Both the position numbers and the translations under genes were made by a program. Positions 7,454-14,047 of a DNA stretch of 64,000 nt are shown here, piece after piece. The notes under the pieces are model-generated. The model made no database searches, had not been told where the DNA came from, and was given only the letters and a program-made list of their open reading frames with translations. This DNA is from Bifidobacterium pseudolongum subsp. pseudolongum DSM 20099 (GTDB lineage Bacteria > Actinomycetota > Actinomycetes > Actinomycetales > Bifidobacteriaceae), in contig NZ_JDTZ01000002.1 of the NCBI RefSeq assembly GCF_000771225.1, positions 429,170-493,169 on the forward strand, read 5' to 3'. Positions within the stretch are counted from its first letter, which is position 1; each line of letters starts with the position of its first letter.

Positions 7454-8704
7454 TCAGTCGATCTGTGTGCCGACGAGCACGGGTTCGGGGATGAGCGTCA
7501 CATCGTACTGCCGCTGCACACCTTCGCGAATGGTGTCGGCGAGCTTGACGATGTCGGCGCATGTGGCTCCGCCACGGTTCGTGATGCTAAGCGTGTGCAG
7601 GTCGGACAGTGCGGCCGGGGCGTCGTCACTGACGCGGTAGCCCTTGTGGAAGCCGGCGTGGTCGATGAGCCATGCGGCGGAGAGTTTGACGCCGGTGGAT
7701 CCGTCGGGCAATGTGGCCGGGTATTTCGGCGCGTCGTCCGGCAGACGGTCGGAGATCGACTGGCTGACGATCGGGTTCATGAAGAAACTGCCGCAGCTGT
7801 GGCGGTTCACGTCTTCGTTCTGGCCGGTCACCGCCATCATCTGCTCGTCCACCACGTCCGCCGGCGTGTCATGCGTGTTGATGAACCGCTGTTGCGCCTC
7901 GATCGCGCGCTCGATCTGGTCTTCGCGTTTGCACGCCTGCATGACGGGCAGACGGTAGCGTGTGGCGTCCTCGAGCATCCCCTTGCCGGCGCGCACGCCG
8001 AGCACGGCGCTGCGGATCTTGCCGATCGGCATGCGGTCGCCCAGATTCACCTGGAGCGCGGACGCGAGCTGCGCATAGTTGACGGTGCCTTCCTCGGTGT
8101 GCGTGAGCGCGAACGTCACCGAAAGCACGATGTAGCGCGGCGAGGGGTAGAATTCGTCGTTCGGCACGCCGGGCGCCTTGTACATGCTGGTCTTGAGCAG
8201 GCTCGAGCGATACCCGAACTGCATCTCCACATTGGTCAGCGTCTTGGTCTGCTTGTCTTCGCGGTCCCACACTTCCACGGATTCCACCGAAGTGGCGACC
8301 TCCTGGCCGTACGCGCCGATGTTCTGCACAACGCTCGCGCCCACCGTGCCCGGAATGCCGGAAAGCCCCTCGATACCTTCGAGCCCGCGATCGACGCAGA
8401 AGTCCACCAGATCGTCCCAGTTGCAGCCCGCTTCGGCGGTCACGTGCACGGTGCGGTCGTCGCTTTCCACCGGGGCCGCCTCGTCGGGCACAGTGATCAG
8501 GCGACGCGCGTCGCGCAGCACGAGACCATGGAAGTCGGCGTCAGAGGCGAGCAGATTGGATCCGCCACCGATCACGCACACGGGAATACCATGGGAGTCG
8601 GCGTGTTCCACCTCTTCGATGACGCTGACGCGGGTTGTGGGTTCTACGAAATGATCGATATTGCCACCAACTGCAATAGTGGTGAGTTCAGCAAATGTTG
8701 TCAT
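7454..8704 (-). CDS. murB: UDP-N-acetylenolpyruvoylglucosamine reductase
   Basis: The FAD enzyme of peptidoglycan precursor synthesis, reducing the enolpyruvyl ether to the lactyl ether of UDP-MurNAc. The N-terminal FAD domain shows TTIAVGG, VIGGGSNLL and GIPGTVGASVVQNIGAYGQE. The catalytic Ser lies in CGSFFMNP and the catalytic Glu in the C-terminal LIPEPVLVG. At 416 residues it is longer than E. coli MurB, as usual for actinobacteria. I place the start at the ATG at 8704; a GTG three codons upstream is possible. The start is only about 15 bases downstream of the rpmG terminator T-run, so the promoter must overlap the terminator, or expression depends on read-through. Confidence 0.93.
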   Translation of the reverse strand: MTTFAELTTIAVGGNIDHFVEPTTRVSVIEEVEHADSHGIPVCVIGGGSNLLASDADFHGLVLRDARRLITVPDEAAPVESDDRTVHVTAEAGCNWDDLVDFCVDRGLEGIEGLSGIPGTVGASVVQNIGAYGQEVATSVESVEVWDREDKQTKTLTNVEMQFGYRSSLLKTSMYKAPGVPNDEFYPSPRYIVLSVTFALTHTEEGTVNYAQLASALQVNLGDRMPIGKIRSAVLGVRAGKGMLEDATRYRLPVMQACKREDQIERAIEAQQRFINTHDTPADVVDEQMMAVTGQNEDVNRHSCGSFFMNPIVSQSISDRLPDDAPKYPATLPDGSTGVKLSAAWLIDHAGFHKGYRVSDDAPAALSDLHTLSITNRGGATCADIVKLADTIREGVQRQYDVTLIPEPVLVGTQID

Positions 8705-8718
8705 ATTGCCCACAGTAA

Positions 8719-8746
8719 CAAAAAACCCGACCGTGTGGTCGGGTTC
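8719..8746 (-). terminator. Rho-independent terminator after rpmG
   Basis: The stem AACCCGACC/GGTCGGGTT with a short ACAC loop is followed by a run of T on the minus strand. It sits 20 bases past the rpmG stop and directly in front of murB. Confidence 0.85.
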
Positions 8747-8765
8747 TGAAATAAGCTTAGTGAGC

Positions 8766-8936
8766 TCAGCGAGTCTCGCGGTGAAGGGTCTGCTTGCCGC
8801 AACGCGGGCAGAACTTCTTCAGTTCGAGACGATCCGGAGTGTTACGACGGTTCTTGGTCGTAATGTAGTTACGCTCTTTGCACTCGGTGCATGCCAGCGT
8901 GATGCCCGGACGAATGTCGGCGCTCTTGCTTGCCAT
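8766..8936 (-). CDS. rpmG: 50S ribosomal protein L33
   Basis: A 56-residue basic protein starting [14 protein letters not shown], with paired zinc-ribbon cysteines CTEC (residues 16-19) and CPRC (residues 43-46), and the L33 core [20 protein letters not shown]. The four cysteines make this the zinc-binding form. It is preceded by the Tyr-Thr-Met tRNA cluster on the same strand, so the transcript probably starts upstream of tRNA-Tyr and ends at the terminator at 8719-8746. Confidence 0.96.
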   Translation of the reverse strand: MASKSADIRPGITLACTECKERNYITTKNRRNTPDRLELKKFCPRCGKQTLHRETR

Positions 8937-8983
8937 TGGATTCACCTCTTGTGTTAGTTCGTTGGCCGGTCCCCCGACCTTAG

Positions 8984-9057
8984 TAGCGAGAAAGAGACTC
9001 GAACTCTTGACCTTACGATTATGAGTCGTACGCTCTAGCCAGCTGAGCTATCCCGCC
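8984..9057 (-). tRNA. tRNA-Met(CAT), elongator type
   Basis: The 74-nt cloverleaf has anticodon loop CTCATAA, T-loop GTTCGAGTC and paired acceptor GGCGGGA/TCTCGCT. Position 1-72 pairs (G-T) and the anticodon stem lacks three consecutive G-C pairs, which argues against the initiator. A tRNA-Ile2 read as CAT and modified to lysidine cannot be fully excluded. Confidence 0.92.
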
Positions 9058-9061
9058 AGAG

Positions 9062-9133
<72 letters not shown>

Positions 9134-9134
9134 G

Positions 9135-9216
9135 TGGCGGATAGTGGATTCGAACCACTGAAGCACGAAGCGACTGATTTACAGTCAGTTCCCTTTGACC
9201 GCTTGGGAAATCCGCC
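9135..9216 (-). tRNA. tRNA-Tyr(GTA)
   Basis: An 82-nt tRNA with a long variable arm, anticodon loop CTGTAAA and acceptor GGCGGAT/ATCCGCC. It is the first member of the Tyr-Thr-Met-rpmG unit. Confidence 0.95.
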
Positions 9217-9333
9217 ATCGTTTTCGGTTGATACCTCAACCGGCAACTTGGCTAGTATGCCACGAACCGCTAACTTTTGGCAAGTGTCGGCGTGTCGCAC
9301 CCTGCCAAGCACCTGAAAACCCTGATATTGCAA

Positions 9334-9375
9334 CAAAAAGGTGGGGCGCACCGGTCTGTTCCGGCACGCCCCACC
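9334..9375 (-). terminator. Rho-independent terminator after groES
   Basis: The stem GGTGGGGCG/CGCCCCACC, with additional inner pairing CCGG, is followed by five T residues on the minus strand. It lies about 30 bases past the groES stop. Confidence 0.85.
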
Positions 9376-9405
9376 TGCCACGACAATACGGTCACGTGAG
9401 CCTGA

Positions 9406-9699
9406 TCAGGCAAGCACCGCCAGCACGTCGCGCGCGGCGACGATCAGGTAGTCCTCACCCTGGTAGTGCACCTCGGTGCCGCCGTACTTGGAGTACAGGA
9501 TCTTATCGCCAACCTGCACGTCCATCGGGATGCGCTCACCCTTCTCGTCGCGGCGGCCCGGGCCGACGGCCAGGACTTCGCCCTGCTGCGGCTTCTCCTT
9601 GGCGTTGTCCGGGATGTACAGACCGGATGCGGTCTGGGTCTCGGCCTCCGCCTGCTTCACGATGATCTTGTCTTCCAGTGGCTTCAATGGGAACGACAC
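9406..9699 (-). CDS. groES: Co-chaperonin GroES
   Basis: A 97-residue GroES with the mobile-loop region [14 protein letters not shown], the core [15 protein letters not shown] and the C-terminal [14 protein letters not shown], ending in [15 protein letters not shown]. The start is set at a GTG (9699) preceded by GGAAAGAGG at the right distance. An upstream ATG frame would add residues not found in the family. groEL is not adjacent; unlinked groES and groEL are known in bifidobacteria. Control by HrcA is predicted from the CIRCE element 120 bases upstream. Confidence 0.96.
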   Translation of the reverse strand: MSFPLKPLEDKIIVKQAEAETQTASGLYIPDNAKEKPQQGEVLAVGPGRRDEKGERIPMDVQVGDKILYSKYGGTEVHYQGEDYLIVAARDVLAVLA

Positions 9700-9818
9700 A
9701 GCGAACCTCTTTCCATTCGGTAATCGAATCATGCCCGCTCGGGAACGGTGCCGCAAGCGGCTGACGAAACACCTGCCTCACTGTTCCTTTGCGCTAGTTG
9801 CCTATCCTAGCGCGGTTT

Positions 9819-9845
9819 CTAGCACTCTGCCAACTTGAGTGCTAA
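9819..9845. promoter_or_regulatory. CIRCE operator (HrcA) for groES
   Basis: CTAGCACTC-N9-GAGTGCTAA matches the CIRCE consensus TTAGCACTC-N9-GAGTGCTAA with one mismatch in the left arm. It lies upstream of groES on its strand. Confidence 0.92.
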
Positions 9846-9875
9846 CGCTTTGAGAGAAAACCCAGTGATGGCAAC

Positions 9876-9904
9876 AAAAAACCAGCCGTTTCCGGCTGGT
9901 TTTC
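9876..9904 (-). terminator. Terminator after the membrane protein gene
   Basis: The stem AACCAGCCG/CGGCTGGTT is followed by T residues on the minus strand. It may work in both directions, because A- and T-runs flank the stem. It insulates the groES promoter from the gene starting at 11159. Confidence 0.75.
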
Positions 9905-9920
9905 GACGTGTTGCGGCAGG

Positions 9921-11159
9921 TCACCCATTGCGGCGCGCCAGGATCGTCTCCAAGCTCGACCCGAGCGAGTCGGACGTCTCGTCCGGCGCCTCCACCGTGG
10001 CCGCGGCCTCGGTCGCGTGGAACGCGACCGAATCGTTCACGGCAGCGCGGTTCGGCTGGGCGGCGGCAGGCGCATCGCCGGCACCCTGCCGCTCGGCTTT
10101 CGCGGCCGGTTCCTCCGTTTCGCTCGCAGCGGCCGTTTCCGCGGCATCGGGTTCAACGTCACGCGGCGTGGCCTTCGCCACCTGCCGCGTGGACTTGATC
10201 TCGAGGCTCAGCGCGTCGTCTTGCTCAATCTCCACGCCATTGCGCGGCGAGCCGAGCGAGAACGAGATGAGATCCTGATTGACCGCCATGTCGAACGCGT
10301 CGACGGCGGAAGCCGGCGAGACGCGCGACAGTTCGTTCGTTTCGTCAAGTGGATACGCCGTGTCATGGTCGCGCACCACGAGCTGTGCGTGCATCCGGTG
10401 ATCCTCAGACACCACTGCGGGCTGTTCAGCGGATTTCGCCGCGGCCTGCTGCGCTGCCTGCGCCTTGGACTGCGCTGCCTGCTCTGCCTGACGGCGTGCG
10501 AGCGCTTCCTGCTGCTCGATGCGTCCCTGATGCAGCGCACGGCGAATCTCGCGCTGTTCAAGCACGTCGGTACGCGCGTCTTCCGCGCGAGGCGCGGCAT
10601 GCGCGGCCGCTTGAGCCGCCGCCTGCTGCGCACGCTGTTTGGCGGCGCGCTTGGCCGCGGCCGCCGTCTTGCGGTTGCGCTCACGCTCCTTGGCCGCCAT
10701 CTTGGCCTCCCACGCGCGCGCCTGCTTCGACGCGCGCACACCGAGCGCGCACACCACGGCGCACAACGCGGCCGGGATCAGCGCATACAGTGGGCTGAAA
10801 TGCAGTGCGATGGCCAGCGCGAACACCACGATCGCGGCGGCGAGCAGTCCCCCGGCGAGCCAGCGGCGGCGGCGCGCGGCGGCGCGACGAAGCCCGCGCA
10901 CTTGCGCAATATAGGCACGGTTCTTCTCGCGTTCCGTCTGTGTCGCTGGCATTATCGCCCCTTTCGCCTGCGGTGTGTGCACATCGGAGAATCGGGTGCC
11001 GCTCTCCTCACTCACCAAGTGTAGCGAAGAAGAATACCGGTCCGACCGATGTTTGACCACCTGTTTCATGCCGTTGACAGTCCGTTTGGGCAACCACACC
11101 GCCATGATGATGCCGATAATCACCAAAACAACTATTGTGCTTAGTGATTCGTACTCCAT
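9921..11159 (-). CDS. Membrane protein with long charged/alanine-rich coiled-coil tail, unknown function
   Basis: I do not recognise this 412-residue protein. Its N-terminus is a single membrane segment (LSTIVVLVIIGIIMAVWLP), then a basic loop, then a hydrophobic pair around residues 100-145 (WLAGGLLAAAIVVFALAIAL and YALIPAALCAVVCALGV). Next comes a highly charged Ala/Arg/Lys/Gln-rich stretch (about 150-250) that should form a coiled coil, and an acidic, low-complexity C-terminus. The topology suggests an envelope-anchored cytoplasmic rod, possibly a cell-division or envelope factor, but that is guesswork. The ATG at 11159 is chosen over a TTG three codons earlier. It is transcribed alone, ending at the terminator at 9876-9904. 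Confidence 0.7.
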   Translation of the reverse strand: MEYESLSTIVVLVIIGIIMAVWLPKRTVNGMKQVVKHRSDRYSSSLHLVSEESGTRFSDVHTPQAKGAIMPATQTEREKNRAYIAQVRGLRRAAARRRRWLAGGLLAAAIVVFALAIALHFSPLYALIPAALCAVVCALGVRASKQARAWEAKMAAKERERNRKTAAAAKRAAKQRAQQAAAQAAAHAAPRAEDARTDVLEQREIRRALHQGRIEQQEALARRQAEQAAQSKAQAAQQAAAKSAEQPAVVSEDHRMHAQLVVRDHDTAYPLDETNELSRVSPASAVDAFDMAVNQDLISFSLGSPRNGVEIEQDDALSLEIKSTRQVAKATPRDVEPDAAETAAASETEEPAAKAERQGAGDAPAAAQPNRAAVNDSVAFHATEAAATVEAPDETSDSLGSSLETILARRNG

Positions 11160-11180
11160 AATCTTCAAGAATAAATGAAT

Positions 11181-11873
11181 TTAGGACAACTTGTGCGGCT
11201 TTTCGCTGGGCGTGTCGAACAGCAGGCGGTGCACGAACCCTTGCGGCGCGTCTTCTGCGAGCAGGCTGTATGATTCATGGTCGCGCCAGATGCCATTGAT
11301 ATACATGTACCGTTTCTTCACACCTTCGTACCGCGCGCCCACTTTGCGCACCACCGCGCGCGACCGCTCGTTCTCGGGCACCAGGTCGATTTCCATGCGG
11401 TGCAGGCGTGGGCCGGTGGGCATCTGCAGCGCCCAGTCGCACACCATGGCCACGGCGAGCGGCGTCAGGCCGCGCCCGGCATACCGTTCGTCGATCCAAT
11501 AACCGATGATGCCGGTGCGCATCGCGCCGCGGAATATGGCCCCGAGTGAAATCTGCCCGATGATCGCGCCGTCGAGCACCATGACGAACACGATCGCGTC
11601 GCCATTGCGTTCGTCGCGGCGCTGCATCGCGATCCACTGCGGGAAGGTGACGGGACGGTGGCGCATCGGGTCGTTCGATTCCCACGGCTCAAGCCAGTCG
11701 GTGTTGCGCATGCGCACGTCGTCCCACTCCTGCTCGTCGCGCACGGTCATCGTGCGCAGCACAAGCGGCGGCGCCCCGGCCGGCGCATGGAGCTCGAGCG
11801 GGGTCCTCAGGCTGTTTTCGGTGGGGCGGTGCAACGCCGCACGCAATGATTCCAATACAGACACGGTTCCCAT
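11181..11873 (-). CDS. GNAT-family N-acetyltransferase (RimJ/RimL-like)
   Basis: A 230-residue acetyltransferase with acetyl-CoA-binding elements: β4 strand IVFVMVLDGAIIGQISLGAI, pyrophosphate loop IDERYAGRGLTPLAVAMVCDW, and the helix/strand MEIDLVPENERSRAVVRKVGARYEG. This pattern is typical of RimJ/RimL-type enzymes that acetylate protein N-termini or small amines. The frame is open upstream to 12026, but that part overlaps the divergent cyclo-ligase gene. The ATG at 11873 gives a normal family length. The target is not readable. It ends 21 bp before the membrane protein start and may be co-transcribed with it. Confidence 0.87.
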   Translation of the reverse strand: MGTVSVLESLRAALHRPTENSLRTPLELHAPAGAPPLVLRTMTVRDEQEWDDVRMRNTDWLEPWESNDPMRHRPVTFPQWIAMQRRDERNGDAIVFVMVLDGAIIGQISLGAIFRGAMRTGIIGYWIDERYAGRGLTPLAVAMVCDWALQMPTGPRLHRMEIDLVPENERSRAVVRKVGARYEGVKKRYMYINGIWRDHESYSLLAEDAPQGFVHRLLFDTPSEKPHKLS

Positions 11874-11946
11874 TCTCGCACGGCGCACCCGCACGCGCGG
11901 GGCGGCGGCACGGATTTGCGCGCAAGGCATGTGGTAGAACGGCATC

Positions 11947-12591
11947 ATGGCACACGACGGGCAGGCGCGCGACGACACCGACGAGACGACGCGCGCGATC
12001 ATGGAACACAAGCAGGCGGCGCGCAAGCAGGCCTATGCGCGGCGACGCGCACATGCGCAGTCACGCGCGCAGGCCGGCGAACAATGCGCCGCCCTGCTCG
12101 GCGCGTCGACGCTGCTCGACGGCGTGCACACCGCCGCCTGTTACGTGTCGATGGGCACCGAGATCAGCACGATGCCGCTGCTCGCGCTGTTCGCGCGGCG
12201 CGGCGTGCGCACGATGGTGCCACGGCTCGGCAGCGGCACACAGATCGGGTGGACAGCGGTGGATGCCAGCGAGCTGCGCACACTGACGCACGCGGAGAAG
12301 CCGGCGCACGGCACGCTGCGCCCCGACGAGCCGAGCGGGCCGGTACTCGGGGCCAGCGCGCTCGGCGCATGCGACCTGATCGTATTGCCGGCGTTGCGCG
12401 TCGACCGGTGCGGCGCACGGCTCGGCCGCGGCGGCGGGTGGTACGACCGCGCGCTCGCATGGCGGCGGTCGGGCGTGCCGCTTGTGGCCGTATGCTGGCC
12501 GTGGGAATTCACGAGAGAACCGGTGCCGGCGCTCGCGCACGACGTGCCGGTGAGCGCGGTGCTCACTCCGGAGCGGCTCGAGGTGCTGTAA
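11947..12591 (+). CDS. 5-formyltetrahydrofolate cyclo-ligase family protein
   Basis: A 214-residue protein that converts 5-formyl-THF to 5,10-methenyl-THF with ATP. It has the N-terminal basic helix KQAARKQAYARRRA that binds ATP phosphates, the substrate-pocket region YVSMGTEISTMPLL, and the C-terminal signature RLGRGGGWYDRALA with the catalytic glycine loop. It is divergent from the acetyltransferase gene, with 73 bp between starts to hold both promoters. An in-frame second ATG (12001) is possible as start. It contributes to folate one-carbon homeostasis. Confidence 0.9.
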   Translation: MAHDGQARDDTDETTRAIMEHKQAARKQAYARRRAHAQSRAQAGEQCAALLGASTLLDGVHTAACYVSMGTEISTMPLLALFARRGVRTMVPRLGSGTQIGWTAVDASELRTLTHAEKPAHGTLRPDEPSGPVLGASALGACDLIVLPALRVDRCGARLGRGGGWYDRALAWRRSGVPLVAVCWPWEFTREPVPALAHDVPVSAVLTPERLEVL

Positions 12592-12724
12592 GCGGCGCAA
12601 CCGGCCAGTGGAGGCGGGCTGCGCGCGGGGCGGAATATCGGCTAGGGCAGGCCGGTATTAGGATATGACCAGTTGCATTGTCCAACGCGAACAGCGAAAC
12701 GCATAGGAAAGCAGAGGAAGCAGC

Positions 12725-12913
12725 ATGCCTGTCTACCATTACCGTTGCAAAGAGTGCGGATATGACTTCACCGAGCACCAGTCGTTTGACGATGCGCCAA
12801 TCACAACATGCCCCAAGTGCGGGCATGAGACGGTGCACAAGGTGTATTCGGCCGTGCCGATCACGTTCAAAGGCAGCGGGTTCTACCGCACCGACAAAGG
12901 GGCGTCGAAGTAA
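12725..12913 (+). CDS. FmdB-family zinc-ribbon protein
   Basis: A 62-residue protein with an N-terminal single zinc ribbon: MPVYHYRCKECGYDF and CPKCGHE give two CxxC knuckles about 20 residues apart, followed by VHKVYSAVPITFKGSGFY, the conserved family tail. FmdB-type proteins are widespread small putative regulators whose role is unproven. It has a clear Shine-Dalgarno site (AGAGGAAG). In bifidobacteria and other actinobacteria it often follows the cyclo-ligase gene, as here. Confidence 0.93.
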   Translation: MPVYHYRCKECGYDFTEHQSFDDAPITTCPKCGHETVHKVYSAVPITFKGSGFYRTDKGASK

Positions 12914-12951
12914 GGCTGCGGCAGTCCGCCCATGAGGCGCGTCCACAGGCA

Positions 12952-13008
12952 TGTGGATAACCGCATCAGTATCCACAATCGTGGGTCCTGCGGGGCCGAT
13001 TATCCACA
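12952..13008. promoter_or_regulatory. Cluster of three DnaA boxes
   Basis: Two perfect DnaA boxes, TTATCCACA, lie at 12952-12960 (minus orientation) and 13000-13008 (plus). A third with one mismatch, GTATCCACA, is at 12969-12977. All are within 57 bp between the FmdB-family gene and the SAF-domain gene. No dnaA, dnaN, gyrB or AT-rich unwinding region is present, so this is not the usual oriC. It could be a DnaA-responsive promoter or a DnaA-titration site. Confidence 0.75.
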
Positions 13009-13081
13009 TGCGACACGCCAACCGGGCCGTCCGACCACACCATCCGCCCGCATATGGCCCCCATATGCGCACAAGGTCATC

Positions 13082-13759
13082 ATGGAGCACATGGTGACCT
13101 TGTTTCATATGCACGCGCGGGGCAAGCGCGAACAGAACGGTGCGCGGTTGTGGTTCGCGCGCACACCGCACGGGCGGCTCATGCAGCGGCGCGCACGCCG
13201 TCTGCTTGCCGCGGTGTGCACGGCGCTCGGCGTGCTCTGCGCGCTCGAATGTGTGCTGTCCGCCGTCGCCACGCAACCGGTCGTCGTGGCGGAGCGCGGC
13301 ATCGCGCGCGGCACGATCATCACCGCGGCGGATGTGCGGCTGGAGCAACTGCCGAACCATACCGCGCTGCACGGCGCATTGCATGCCACGGGTGACGCCG
13401 TGGATGCGCTCGCCCAAGTGGATGTGAGTGCAGGTGATGTGCTGCTGCCGTCGATGGTGGGCGTGCGGCCTGTGGTATCCGAAGGGCATACGGTGATCGA
13501 TGTGCGCCTTGGCGACCAACAGGAGCCCTTCCCCACCGGCACAAGCATCCAACTGGCGTCCGTGGTGGGGTGCGACAATCCGGATACCGCATTGTGCACG
13601 CTGAGCGCACAGGCGGTGGTGATGGCGGCGGCGCATCTCGATGAGGCGACCGGCATGCACGTCACGCCGGTCGCGATGCCAGCGGACGACGCGGTGCGCG
13701 TGCTCGCCGCACAGAACGAGGGGCCGATCATCGCCGTGCGGGGAAGGTCGCAGCCATGA
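13082..13759 (+). CDS. SAF-domain protein (CpaB/RcpC-like), membrane anchored
   Basis: About 225 residues: a basic N-terminus, one transmembrane helix (RLLAAVCTALGVLCALECVL, about residues 40-60), then a SAF domain with the typical lead-in VVVAERGIARGTIITAADVRLEQLP and the second half AQVDVSAGDVLLPSMVG. SAF domains of this kind occur in the CpaB/RcpC subunit of Flp/Tad pilus machines and in periplasmic chaperones. No other tad gene is in the window, so a pilus role is not supported by context. The start is uncertain (ATG 13082 or GTG 13094). The DnaA-box cluster lies 74-130 bp upstream. Confidence 0.72.
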   Translation: MEHMVTLFHMHARGKREQNGARLWFARTPHGRLMQRRARRLLAAVCTALGVLCALECVLSAVATQPVVVAERGIARGTIITAADVRLEQLPNHTALHGALHATGDAVDALAQVDVSAGDVLLPSMVGVRPVVSEGHTVIDVRLGDQQEPFPTGTSIQLASVVGCDNPDTALCTLSAQAVVMAAAHLDEATGMHVTPVAMPADDAVRVLAAQNEGPIIAVRGRSQP

Positions 13760-13816
13760 ACGCGCCCAAGCGTGCCCGTGCAGTGGCGCAGTGGCTGAAG
13801 CGCGTGTTTGCCTCGC

Positions 13817-14047
13817 CTATGCGCGCTCCTGAAACACGCCCCAATGCGGCGGCAGCTCGCCGAGAATGCGACGGTCGTCGTCGGCCGCCTGTTGTTCACG
13901 TGTGCGCACATCGCTTGGCTCGAGTTTCACGCCGTCCGCGTCAAAGCGTTCGGTGCCCTGCATCACCACGCGCTTGTGGCGGCGTGGTGTACGGCGCTCG
14001 GCGCTGTATGGGCGTGCGGTCCCTTTCTGCGGCTCTTCGCTTGTCAT
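13817..14047 (-). CDS. 76-residue hydrophilic protein, translationally coupled, unknown
   Basis: I do not recognise this small, highly charged protein (many Arg, Glu and Asp; no membrane segment). Support for its being real is the 4-bp ATGA overlap with the stop of the large gene upstream at 14044-14047, the classic sign of translational coupling. It begins MTSEEPQKGTARPYS and ends HWGVFQERA. It is the last gene of the FHA/pseudo-helicase unit. The opposite strand here is open as part of a huge shadow frame. Confidence 0.6.
   Translation of the reverse strand: MTSEEPQKGTARPYSAERRTPRRHKRVVMQGTERFDADGVKLEPSDVRTREQQAADDDRRILGELPPHWGVFQERA

Noticed and set aside
12952..13008. Chromosomal replication origin (oriC)
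   Set aside because: DnaA boxes are present, but there is no dnaA, dnaN, gyrB or rpmH nearby and no AT-rich unwinding element, so I do not call oriC.
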